8,920 bases of DNA from an uncultured Synergistales bacterium (GCA_937957815.1 CALFXN010000469.1:1-8920), one strand, 5' to 3'; shown: positions 1-6,031, counted from the first letter of the stretch. Notes: generated by a model from the letters alone, not told the origin. Numbers and translations are program-made.

Positions 1-504
1 AGGGACAAGCTGCTCATGATCCAGTCCCGCACGCAATCGTACGCGGCCGACGCGAAGACGCTCATCACGCCGGGCGCGGGCGGAGCCATTCCGCTCGACC
101 CATGGAAGATGCAGTGGGAGATCCCCGCGCCGACCTACGAGACGCTCATCCTCCAGGACGCGTCGCGCGCGGCCGTCTACTGGTGGATCGACGCGCACCT
201 GTCCCACGGCGCGGCGACCCACGCGGAGAACGACGCAGATCACACGTCCGCCGCGAGCTTCGTCAATGAAAACGGAGACAAAGTCTACGTCGCCCACAAC
301 CCGGGGACGTCGCCGCTCGCGATCGCGTTCGACGACGGCATGACGCTCTCCGTGCCGGGCCTCGGGTACGCGCATGAGGTTGTCCCGTCGGGTTCGAAGG
401 GCAGCGGGGGCGGGTGTTCGGCCGGGCCCGTTCCGGCGGGCGCGCTTCCGGCGATCGCTGCGGTCGCGGCGCTCCTGCGGTTCGTACGCCGCGGGAAGAA
501 GTAG
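1..504 (+). CDS. C-terminal part of a secreted protein with a Synergist-CTERM-like sorting tail (possibly GH81 glucanase)
   Basis: The reading frame is open from base 1, so the gene starts upstream and 167 residues are visible. The pattern W-I-x-x-x-L-x-x-G, then F-x-N-E-N-G-x-K-V-Y-V-A-x-N-P and finally I-A-F-D-D-G resembles, from memory, the C-terminal end of bacterial GH81 endo-1,3-beta-glucanases. The catalytic part is not in the window, so this family assignment is tentative. The last ~35 residues run GSKGSGGGCSAG, a short hydrophobic helix (about ALPAIAAVAALL), then a basic end RRGKK. This tripartite form matches a C-terminal sorting/anchoring signal, most like the Synergist-CTERM class; MYXO-CTERM tails are an alternative. 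The protein is therefore probably exported and held at the cell surface. It is convergent with the diguanylate cyclase gene, and a strong hairpin lies just after the stop. Confidence 0.6.
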   Translation, partial: RDKLLMIQSRTQSYAADAKTLITPGAGGAIPLDPWKMQWEIPAPTYETLILQDASRAAVYWWIDAHLSHGAATHAENDADHTSAASFVNENGDKVYVAHNPGTSPLAIAFDDGMTLSVPGLGYAHEVVPSGSKGSGGGCSAGPVPAGALPAIAAVAALLRFVRRGKK

Positions 505-537
505 CCCGGCGCGACTCGCGCGGAAACGACGTCTTCC

Positions 538-589
538 GATCATGAGAGCGGCCCCCCGCGCGTCGCGCAGGGGGGGCGCTCTCATGATC
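538..589. terminator. Long perfect-armed hairpin between convergent genes
   Basis: The outer arms, 13 nt each (538-550 and 577-589), are perfectly complementary. Inside, C6 (552-557) pairs with G6 (570-575), and GCG/CGC closes a CGTCG loop at 561-565. It lies 33 bases after the stop at 504 and 15 bases from the stop at 605, where a shared bidirectional terminator would sit. Neither side has a clear T-tract, so it may act as a transcript-end stabilising hairpin or a non-canonical terminator. Confidence 0.55.
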
Positions 590-604
590 GGTTCGTCCGC
601 GTCA

Positions 605-2662
605 TCACGCGAAGCTGACTTTGTTGCGCCCCGTGTTCTTGCTCTCGTAGAGCGCCGAGTCGGACCGGCGCAGCAGGTCGTCCAGCGAATCGTCCTGGCG
701 GACGACCGTGCAGCCGACGCTGACCGTCAGGCGGATCTCTCCGCCCGCGGCCGTCGGAACCGGGGTGTGTTCGACCGCGAGACGCAACCGTTCGGCAAGG
801 CTCCGCCCCTCCGTCTCCGTCGCGTCGGGCGTCAGGATCACGAATTCCTCTCCGCCGAAGCGTCCGAGGATATCGTAGGGGCGGATCGTCTTCCTGCACG
901 TTTCCGCGAGGCTTCGCAGGGCTTCGTCCCCGGCCGTGTGGCCATACGTATCGTTGACCCGCTTGAAGAAGTCGATGTCCATTATCAGGAAGGCAAACGC
1001 CTTCCCGGTGCGCCGGTAGCGTTCGATCTCGACGTTCGCACGTTCGGTGAGCGCGCGGCGGTTCAGCGTCCCGGTGAGGTCGTCCACGTCGGCCATCTCC
1101 CGGAGCTTCGCCTCCAGCCGCTTTCGCACCGTGATGTCGAGCGCGAGCGAAAAGAACCCGACGACCGCGCCGGATTCGTCGTGTCTCGGAACGAAAACGA
1201 TGTCGGAATACGATTCGCTCGCGTCCGTCTCGTTTTGCTCCTCGAAGCGAACGTCCTCGCCGAGAAGCGCGCATTCGTGCCAAGGCGCGCGCATGTCCGC
1301 GATCGAATCGCCAAGCACCTCCCGCACGGTTCTGCCGAGGACGTCCTCGGCGGCGACCCGGAAGTGTTCCTCGAACGTCCGGTTGACGTAGCCGAAGCGC
1401 AAGTTCCGGTCGATGTAGGAAATCCTGGCGGGAAGAGAGTTCGTGATGAGCCGGATCCACTGCTCCTGATCCTGGACCGACCGGAGAAGCACCTCGCGTT
1501 CCTTCAGCGCGAGCCGGAACTTCTCGAGTTCTCCGAGAAGCATCCCGAATTCGTCCCGGATCGGGTACGGAGGGACGGGCTCGTCGAGCTGACGCAGCCG
1601 GAAACGGTCGATGGTCGCCGCGAAGAGGCGCATCGGCGTCGCCACGCGGCGCAGCAGCAGAACGCTGATTGCGAGCGCGAGGACGAAGAGGGAGACGAGC
1701 ATCGCGTGCGCCAGGAGGAGAGCCCGCCGCTCCTTTTCGACAAGAGACCGCACGTGGGAGCCAGCGACGGCGTCCACGCTCTCGACGACCCGGCGGATCG
1801 CCCCGAGCGAGGACGTCGTCTGCGTCACGTAGACCTCCTCCGAGAGTCCCGCGAGGAGCGGAGACTTCATGATCGCGTCCTGCAGGCGCCGGTTTTCCAG
1901 CAGGTAGAGCCTGTCGATCTCGTCGAGCTCCCCGTCGAGTCCGTCGATCGCGCAGCGGGCCGCGAGATAGCGCAGGTTCCGGAACAAACGGTCTTCCATA
2001 TCGTGAGCCTGGATGACGGTCTCCCTCTCCCTGGGAGTCATGGGGCGTCGCTCGGCGAGAAGCCGCCCCATCAGGGACGCGACGCGCGACGTGTCGTTGC
2101 GGAATCGCGCGGCCGTGATCCTGAGAAGCGCGAGCGGAACGTAACGCCCCGTCCCGTCGCCGGGGAGAAAGGCGAAGCGGTCGAGTTCACGGCCGATTCT
2201 GTCGGTGAGAAGGTCGGTATTGCGGAACCACGACTCCTCGAAGATCGGATCGCGCTCTTCGGCAGGGAGTACGAGCTGGACTTCGAGTTGCGGCGTCATC
2301 GCCTCGAGCGACTTCCACAGCACTGCGATTCCCTCGGAGTCCCCGGCGACGCCCGAGAGATAGTCCCGCAGCATCTCCTTCACCCGGTTCAATCGCTCGC
2401 GAAGGTACGTCGCGTCCTCTTTCGATGCGGGAACGTCGGCCCTCAGGAATATCGCGCATCGTGCCCTTTCGGACGCGATCTCGAAAAGGGCTTCGGTGAG
2501 ATTGCGGGACATTTCGTCGGCGCGCGAAAGGAGGAGAGCCTCCTTCAGATGACGGGCCCCCTCCCGCTGTACCCTGATTCCGAGGGTGACGATGATGACG
2601 AGCAAAGAAGTGAGGGCGGCGAAAAAAACGGTTTTCGTCGACAGGGAACGAAACGGATGCAC
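605..2662 (-). CDS. Membrane-bound diguanylate cyclase with extracytoplasmic sensor, HAMP, PAS and GGDEF domains
   Basis: This is a 685-aa protein predicted to make cyclic di-GMP from two GTP. It has TM helix 1 (about residues 11-31), a ~285-residue helical extracytoplasmic region and TM helix 2 (about 316-337). These are followed by a HAMP-like linker (about 338-393), a PAS domain (about 400-513) and a GGDEF domain (about 518-685). The active-site motif is GGEEF at 603-607. An RxxD inhibitory site (RPYD, 594-597) lies exactly five residues before it, so product inhibition is likely. The metal-binding Asp is in LIMDIDFF (about 562). The frame stays open upstream to a GTG at 2758, but GTG 2662 is preferred: it has GGAGG 8 nt upstream and lies just after a plausible extended -10 promoter. 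The start near 2758 would add 32 residues without family support. The extracytoplasmic part contains SERARCAIFLR, faintly like NIT-type sensors; its ligand is unknown. Confidence 0.9.
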   Translation of the reverse strand: MHPFRSLSTKTVFFAALTSLLVIIVTLGIRVQREGARHLKEALLLSRADEMSRNLTEALFEIASERARCAIFLRADVPASKEDATYLRERLNRVKEMLRDYLSGVAGDSEGIAVLWKSLEAMTPQLEVQLVLPAEERDPIFEESWFRNTDLLTDRIGRELDRFAFLPGDGTGRYVPLALLRITAARFRNDTSRVASLMGRLLAERRPMTPRERETVIQAHDMEDRLFRNLRYLAARCAIDGLDGELDEIDRLYLLENRRLQDAIMKSPLLAGLSEEVYVTQTTSSLGAIRRVVESVDAVAGSHVRSLVEKERRALLLAHAMLVSLFVLALAISVLLLRRVATPMRLFAATIDRFRLRQLDEPVPPYPIRDEFGMLLGELEKFRLALKEREVLLRSVQDQEQWIRLITNSLPARISYIDRNLRFGYVNRTFEEHFRVAAEDVLGRTVREVLGDSIADMRAPWHECALLGEDVRFEEQNETDASESYSDIVFVPRHDESGAVVGFFSLALDITVRKRLEAKLREMADVDDLTGTLNRRALTERANVEIERYRRTGKAFAFLIMDIDFFKRVNDTYGHTAGDEALRSLAETCRKTIRPYDILGRFGGEEFVILTPDATETEGRSLAERLRLAVEHTPVPTAAGGEIRLTVSVGCTVVRQDDSLDDLLRRSDSALYESKNTGRNKVSFA

Positions 2663-2699
2663 GCGCCATTCCTCCGGGGTTCGGGATGAAACTAATAAA

Positions 2700-2708
2700 A
2701 TTGTATCA
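2700..2708 (-). promoter_or_regulatory. Candidate extended -10 promoter for the diguanylate cyclase
   Basis: The minus strand reads TGATACAAT, an extended -10 (TGn plus TACAAT, 5/6), inside an unusually AT-rich patch. No good -35 is visible. Transcription would start near 2693, about 30 nt before GTG 2662. This supports that start over GTG 2758, which lies upstream of the promoter. Confidence 0.4.
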
Positions 2709-2771
2709 TGAAAAAAGCGCGGGAGCGAGAACGAGTCAGAAAATACCGGAAGGTACACATAGAGAACAGAA

Positions 2772-2810
2772 GAAAAATAAAAAGGCGGCGGAGCCGGAGG
2801 CTTCGTCGCC
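2772..2810 (-). terminator. Rho-independent terminator after tyrS
   Basis: On the minus strand, GGCGACGAAGCC, a TCC loop and GGCTCCGCCGCC form a 12-position stem with two A/C mismatches. It is followed at once by TTTTTATTTTTC. It lies 25 bases past the tyrS stop and separates tyrS from the diguanylate cyclase gene. Confidence 0.8.
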
Positions 2811-2834
2811 GAAACAGCGACCGGAAGGAAATCT

Positions 2835-4112
2835 CTACGCGAGGTGGATCAGGTGGATCCGTTTCTTTCCGAGCCGGACGAAGAGCCGTTTGCCCGCGAG
2901 CAGGTCTCCGGCGGTTGCCTGGAAGGATTCGTCGTCGATCTTCCGTCCGTTGAGCGACACGCCGCCGCCCCGGATGAGACGCCGCGCCTCGCTCTTGCTC
3001 GCCGTCGCGCCACTTTCGACGAGAAGGTCGACGACCGGCGCGGGAAGCGCCGAGGCGTTTCCGGTCGGCACCTCTTCCGCGAGCGCGTCGAGCGTCTCTT
3101 CCGTGAGATCGGCCGGTTCGAGGTCCCCGCCGAAGAGGATGTCGCTCGCCTTGCGCGCCGTCGCGAGCGCCCTCTCGCCGTGGACTATCTTCGTGACCTC
3201 CGCCGCGAGGATCTTCTGCCCCTCGCGCTTCTCGGGAGCCGCGGCGTGAGATGCGGCGATGTCCGCGATCTCGTCGAGCGGCAGGAACGTGAAGAACTTC
3301 AGGAGCTTGCCGATCGCGGCGTCTTCCGTGTTGATCCAGAACTGGTAGAACTTGTAGGGCGATGTCTTTGCCGGGTCGAGCCACACGGCGCCCCCTTCGG
3401 TCTTTCCGAACTTCGTTCCCGCGGAGGTGAGGAGGAGCGGGTTCGTGCCGCCGAAGGCCTCGACGCTCTCCTTCTTCCGGATGAGTTCGATGCCCGAGAC
3501 GATGTTGCCCTGCTGGTCGTTGCCGCCCATCTGGAGGCGACAGCCGTACGTCCGGTAGAGGTGCCAGAAGTCGAAGGCCTGCAGGAGCGTGTAGGAAAAC
3601 TCCGTGAACGAGATGCTCTTTTCGGGGTCGTCGAGTCGCGACCTGACGTATTCCTTCGAGATCAGGTAGTTCACCGAAAAGTGCTTTCCGGTGTCGCGCA
3701 GGAACTCGATGAATCCGAGCTTCCCGAGCCAGTCGTAGTTGTTGACCATCAGCGCGGAGTTCTTCCCGCAGTCGAAGTCGAGGAAGTGGGCGAGCTGCGG
3801 CTTGACGGCCGCGAGGTTTTCGGCCATCTTCTCGAGCGTCAGCAGGTTGCGTTCCTTGCTCTTTCCCGACGGATCGCCGATCAGGCCGGTCCCGGCGCCC
3901 GCGATCGCGATGGGGCGGTGCCCCAGGCGCTGCATCCACGCGAGCCCCATCAGCGGGATCAGGTGTCCCACGTGAAGGCTGTCGGCGGTCGGGTCGAAGC
4001 CGACGTAGGCCGTCACCATCTCCGAGCCGTACAGCGCCGCCAGGCCGTCGCGGTTGCTGCACCAGTCGATGTAGCCGCGCTGTTCCAGAATTTCCATTGC
4101 GTTTTGCGTCAT
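2835..4112 (-). CDS. tyrS: Tyrosyl-tRNA synthetase
   Basis: This 425-aa class I aminoacyl-tRNA synthetase charges tRNA-Tyr with tyrosine. Visible motifs are YVGFDPTADSLHVGH (about 36-50, with the HIGH-type HVGH), the tyrosine-pocket segment QMGGNDQ (194-200) and the KMSKS-equivalent KFGKT (234-238). A C-terminal S4-like RNA-binding domain covers about 360-420, including SKSEARRLIRGGGVSLNG. The length is normal for bacterial TyrS. The frame stays open upstream to 4262, but ATG 4112 is the start: it has GGAGG 8 nt upstream, and the protein then begins MTQNAMEILEQRGY as expected for the family. The upstream extension lies inside the leader and terminator region and is not coding in this frame. 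The gene follows an apparent transcription attenuator (leader ORF 4195-4278, terminator 4143-4180) and ends at its own terminator, so it is probably monocistronic. Confidence 0.97.
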   Translation of the reverse strand: MTQNAMEILEQRGYIDWCSNRDGLAALYGSEMVTAYVGFDPTADSLHVGHLIPLMGLAWMQRLGHRPIAIAGAGTGLIGDPSGKSKERNLLTLEKMAENLAAVKPQLAHFLDFDCGKNSALMVNNYDWLGKLGFIEFLRDTGKHFSVNYLISKEYVRSRLDDPEKSISFTEFSYTLLQAFDFWHLYRTYGCRLQMGGNDQQGNIVSGIELIRKKESVEAFGGTNPLLLTSAGTKFGKTEGGAVWLDPAKTSPYKFYQFWINTEDAAIGKLLKFFTFLPLDEIADIAASHAAAPEKREGQKILAAEVTKIVHGERALATARKASDILFGGDLEPADLTEETLDALAEEVPTGNASALPAPVVDLLVESGATASKSEARRLIRGGGVSLNGRKIDDESFQATAGDLLAGKRLFVRLGKKRIHLIHLA

Positions 4113-4142
4113 GTCGTCTCCCTCCAGTGAATGAAAAGCATC

Positions 4143-4180
4143 AAAAAGGGCCGGACTCCCGCACTTCGGGAACCCGGCCC
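4143..4180 (-). terminator. Attenuator terminator upstream of tyrS
   Basis: On the minus strand, GGGCCGGGTTCCCG pairs with CGGGAGTCCGGCCC across an AAGTG loop. The stem has 14 positions, two of them G-U wobbles, and is followed by TTTTT. It lies between the leader-peptide stop and the tyrS ribosome-binding site, 30 nt before ATG 4112, so it would cut the transcript before tyrS unless antitermination occurs. Confidence 0.85.
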
Positions 4181-4225
4181 GGACTCGCGCCACACTATCC
4201 GGCGTCGGCCCCCAGGTCGGGTTCC
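4169..4225 (-). promoter_or_regulatory. Predicted antiterminator pairing in the tyrS leader
   Basis: The minus-strand segment GGAACCCGACCTGGG (4225 to 4211), inside the leader ORF, can pair with TCCGGGCCGGGTTCC (4183 to 4169). That makes 12 Watson-Crick pairs, two G-U pairs and one A/C mismatch. The second segment includes most of the 5' arm of the terminator, so the two structures exclude each other. The pairing segment starts 8 nt after the last Tyr codon. This fits region 2:3 versus 3:4 folding of classical attenuators. Confidence 0.7.
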
Positions 4226-4278
4226 ACACCGGCGTAATACGCCACTGCGCTGTCAGATGCACCGGTTCTTCCGTTCAT
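4195..4278 (-). CDS. tyrS leader peptide with a Tyr-Tyr control pair
   Basis: This 27-codon ORF starts MNGRTGASDS and ends YYAGVEPDLGADAG before TAG. The ATG at 4278 follows GGGGA by 6 nt, and an in-frame TGA lies 7 codons upstream, so this is the first possible start. The Tyr codons TAT TAC (4239-4234) sit just before the antiterminator segment, and the stop lies 14 nt before the terminator stem. The proposed role is a sensor whose translation reports charged tRNA-Tyr: stalling at the Tyr codons would free the antiterminator and let transcription reach tyrS. The related leader at 5933-6031 shares the same ending, which argues against a chance ORF. The peptide itself may have no function. Confidence 0.75.
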   Translation of the reverse strand: MNGRTGASDSAVAYYAGVEPDLGADAG

Positions 4279-4306
4279 GTCGCATCCCCGCTTTCACAGC
4301 GGTTTC

Positions 4307-4336
4307 CTTATATCACGCACGTCGCGGCGGTGTCAA
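4307..4336 (-). promoter_or_regulatory. Sigma-70-type promoter for the tyrS leader and tyrS
   Basis: The minus strand has a perfect -35 TTGACA (4336-4331), an 18-nt spacer and -10 TATAAG (4312-4307, 5/6). Transcription would begin near 4300, about 22 nt before the leader-peptide ATG. Its position fixes the transcribed leader at roughly 190 nt before tyrS, too short for a normal T-box stem I. Confidence 0.75.
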
Positions 4337-4344
4337 GGAAACGC

Positions 4345-4368
4345 GCGCCGGACCCGGGGGATCGGCGC
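4345..4368 (-). terminator. Weak hairpin after the 43-aa ORF
   Basis: GCGCCG (4345-4350) and CGGCGC (4363-4368) are complementary and enclose CCC/GGG separated by a 2x2 mismatch. The minus-strand downstream sequence GCGTTTCCTTG is only mildly T-rich. It could end the ligase/small-ORF transcript before the tyrS promoter, but it is poor as an intrinsic terminator. Confidence 0.25.
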
Positions 4369-4391
4369 CGCAATTATCCCGCACCCGACGT

Positions 4392-4523
4392 CTACCGCTT
4401 CCGCTCCGAGCGCAGGACGGCGCCGTACGCGAGGCAGAGGCCCTCGAAGTCGCGTTCCATGTCAAGCTCCCGTTTCGTGCATTCTTTCTCGGACGCAGGC
4501 ATGCATTGTCTCTCTTCCATCAT
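4392..4523 (-). CDS. Small 43-aa protein of unknown function
   Basis: The ORF starts with two consecutive ATG codons (4523 and 4520) after a strong Shine-Dalgarno GGGAGG; the spacing is 5 nt to the first and 8 nt to the second. The peptide begins MMEERQCMPASEKEC, ends GAVLRSERKR, and is highly charged. Its three cysteines (C7, C15, C30) are not arranged as an obvious metal site, and there is no signal peptide or membrane segment. It lies 62 nt after the ligase stop on the same strand, so it may share that transcript. No family is recognised. The ribosome-binding site is the main evidence that it is real; conservation is unknown. Confidence 0.5.
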   Translation of the reverse strand: MMEERQCMPASEKECTKRELDMERDFEGLCLAYGAVLRSERKR

Positions 4524-4585
4524 AAAGCCCTCCCTTTTCTATAAACGGATTCTTCGGAAATTCCCGGCCGCCGCGGAAAACGGCG

Positions 4586-5818
4586 CTACGCGACCTTGAC
4601 GACGCGAACGGCCTTGCCCGACGAGCGTTCGAGCGTTTCGGGCCGCAGGATGCGCACCCCCACGCGGATCGCGAGCGCCTCGTGGAGCTTCCGGGCCGCG
4701 TCCGCGCGCAGGGCTTCCGTCCCGTCGTCGTCCAGGAGCCGTTCGGACTCGCAGATCACCGACAGCTCCTTCATCCCCTCTCGCTCGGCCACTTCGAGGC
4801 AGTAGTTCAGCGAGAGTCCCCCGATCTTCGCGAGGGCCGCCTCGACCTGCGACGGGAAGACGTTGACGCCCCGGATGATGAGCATGTCGTCGTTGCGCCC
4901 CGTCACGCGCGCGAGGCGCTTGCCGGCGCGGCCGCACGCGCACGGCCCGTCCGTGAGGGACGCCAGGTCGCGCGTCCGGTAGCGGATCAGCGGGAAGGCC
5001 TCCTTCGCGAGCGTCGTGATCGCGAGTTCGCCCCACTCCCCGTCCGGGACGGGCGCGTCGTCCTCGCCCAGGATCTCCATGAAGAAACAACTTTCGTTGA
5101 AGTGCATCCCGGTCTTGTGCGGGCACTCCATCGCGACGCCCGGCCCCATGATCTCCGACAGGCCGTAGGAGTTGACGGCCGTCACGCCGAGGCGGCGCTC
5201 GATGACCTCGCCCATCTCCGGCGTCCACGCCTCGCCGCCGAGGATCGCCAGGCGCAGCCGCAGGCGGTCGCGCAGCCCCCGGCTCTCGACGATTTCGCTC
5301 AGGTGCAGCGCGTAGGACGGCGTGCTCGTGAACGCGGTCGTCCCCATGTCCTCCATGAGAAGGAGCTGGCGCTCCGTGAAGCCGCCCCCCGTCGGGACGA
5401 CCGTCGCGCCGAGGCGCTCCGCGCCGTAGTGGAAGCCGAGCGCCCCCGTGAAGAGGCCGTAACCCAGGATGACCTGGAAGACGTCGTCCCTCGTGACGCC
5501 CGCCGTCGCGAGGCATTCGGCCATGCACTCCGACCAGACGTCGAGATCGCCCTTCGTGTAGGGGACGATCGTCGGCTTCCCGGTCGTTCCGGACGACGCG
5601 TGAATTCGAACGACGTCGTCGCGGGACGCGCAGCACATCCCGAGCGGGTAGCTGTCGCGGAGGTCCTGCTTCACGGTGAACGGGAGCCTCCGGAAGTCTT
5701 CGAGGGAGACGATGTCGCCCGGGTATATCCCCGCGGCCTCCATCTTGCCGCGATAGACGGCGTTGTTCCTCCATACCCGCGTGACGACGTTCTTCAATGC
5801 TTCGAGCTGCTTCTCCAC
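4586..5818 (-). CDS. paaK: Phenylacetate-CoA ligase family (arylacetate-CoA ligase)
   Basis: This is a 410-aa adenylate-forming (ANL superfamily) enzyme, expected to activate phenylacetate or a related arylacetate with ATP and CoA. Motifs in order are the phosphate-binding HASSGTTGKP (73-82), YGLSE (218-222), RYRTRD (279-284), GRNDDMLIIRGVNV (307-320) and the C-terminal catalytic lysine motif SSGKAVRV (399-406). PCACGR (292-297) may be part of a small Cys cluster. The N-terminus is slightly shorter than in typical PaaK proteins of about 430 residues. The start is GTG 5818, with GGGAGG 7 nt upstream. Just upstream is a leader ORF with three Tyr codons and a terminator, which suggests control by tyrosine supply. 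With an indolepyruvate-type oxidoreductase, which is not in this window, such ligases can link arylacetates to aromatic amino acids in either direction. The exact substrate (phenyl-, 4-hydroxyphenyl- or indoleacetate) cannot be read from the sequence. Confidence 0.9.
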   Translation of the reverse strand: MEKQLEALKNVVTRVWRNNAVYRGKMEAAGIYPGDIVSLEDFRRLPFTVKQDLRDSYPLGMCCASRDDVVRIHASSGTTGKPTIVPYTKGDLDVWSECMAECLATAGVTRDDVFQVILGYGLFTGALGFHYGAERLGATVVPTGGGFTERQLLLMEDMGTTAFTSTPSYALHLSEIVESRGLRDRLRLRLAILGGEAWTPEMGEVIERRLGVTAVNSYGLSEIMGPGVAMECPHKTGMHFNESCFFMEILGEDDAPVPDGEWGELAITTLAKEAFPLIRYRTRDLASLTDGPCACGRAGKRLARVTGRNDDMLIIRGVNVFPSQVEAALAKIGGLSLNYCLEVAEREGMKELSVICESERLLDDDGTEALRADAARKLHEALAIRVGVRILRPETLERSSGKAVRVVKVA

Positions 5819-5874
5819 GATCGTTCCCTCCCTTTCCTTCCGATTTTTTTCGAAATCCTGCGGCGCAAACGCAT

Positions 5875-5917
5875 AAAAAAAGAGGGCCGGAATCCCTCTT
5901 TCGGGATCCCGGCCCTC
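5875..5917 (-). terminator. Attenuator terminator upstream of the PaaK-family gene
   Basis: On the minus strand, GAGGGCCGGGATCCC pairs with GGGATTCCGGCCCTC across a GAAAGA loop. The 15-bp stem has one G-U pair and is followed by seven T. It lies 56 bases before the GTG at 5818 and closely resembles the terminator before tyrS (shared core GGGCCGGG...TCC with CCGGCCCT). Confidence 0.88.
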
Positions 5918-5960
5918 GCAGGCGCACGACGTTTACGCGTCGGCCCCCGGACCAGGTCCC
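5903..5960 (-). promoter_or_regulatory. Predicted antiterminator pairing in the PaaK-family leader
   Basis: The minus-strand segment GGGACCTGGTCC (5960 to 5949), inside the leader ORF, can pair with GGGCCGGGATCCC (5915 to 5903). This gives 12 base pairs, two of them G-U, with one bulged A, and uses up the 5' arm of the terminator. A competing 7-bp stem, TTACGCG (5972-5966, last Tyr plus Ala codons) with CGCGTAA (5939-5933, last Ala codon plus stop), would enclose and occlude this segment. A ribosome stalled on the Tyr codons would break that stem. Confidence 0.65.
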
Positions 5961-6031
5961 ACGCTCGCGTAATAATAGGAGAACACCATCTGGGACAGTT
6001 GAGTGGTTCGGGCGACGCCGAATGTATCCAT
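5933..6031 (-). CDS. Leader peptide with a Tyr-Tyr-Tyr run upstream of the PaaK-family gene
   Basis: This 32-codon ORF starts MDTFGVARTTQLSQ and ends FSYYYASVGPGPGADA before TAA. The ATG at 6031 has a strong Shine-Dalgarno, AGAGGTG, 8 nt upstream. The three Tyr codons TAT TAT TAC (5977-5969) end exactly 8 nt before the antiterminator segment, the same spacing as in the tyrS leader. The ending aligns with the tyrS leader peptide (YYA-x-V-x-P-x-x-GADA), and the last bases GGGGGCCGACGC are identical. It is best read as the sensing peptide of a transcription attenuator that responds to charged tRNA-Tyr. A regulatory nascent arrest peptide is a less likely alternative. Confidence 0.78.
   Translation of the reverse strand: MDTFGVARTTQLSQMVFSYYYASVGPGPGADA

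Noticed and set aside
374..2689. 771-codon plus-strand open frame opposite the diguanylate cyclase gene
   Set aside because: It is an Arg/Glu/Pro-rich frame typical of the complement of high-GC coding DNA, and it overlaps the recognised gene along its length. Similar long antisense frames at 2844-4130, 4682-6313 and 7291-8418 are rejected for the same reason.
2663..2758. Extended diguanylate cyclase start at GTG 2758
   Set aside because: It lies upstream of the likely promoter, has no Shine-Dalgarno, and adds residues ahead of the first membrane helix without a recognisable signal.
4113..4262. N-terminal extension of TyrS starting at 4262
   Set aside because: It would translate through the attenuator terminator and out of frame with the leader ORF, and it has no family similarity. 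ATG 4112 has a properly spaced GGAGG.
4143..4300. T-box riboswitch upstream of tyrS, prompted by TGGAACC (and TGGGACC in the ligase leader), which match the T-box core UGGNACC
   Set aside because: The Tyr codons are only about ten bases from this core, too close for a tRNA to bridge codon and acceptor sites. There are only about 75 nt from the promoter to the core, with no AG bulge, GNUG loop or long stem I. The core is predicted to be paired with the terminator arm rather than bulged. Peptide-based attenuation explains the ORF, Shine-Dalgarno and stop better, but a covariation test should still be run.
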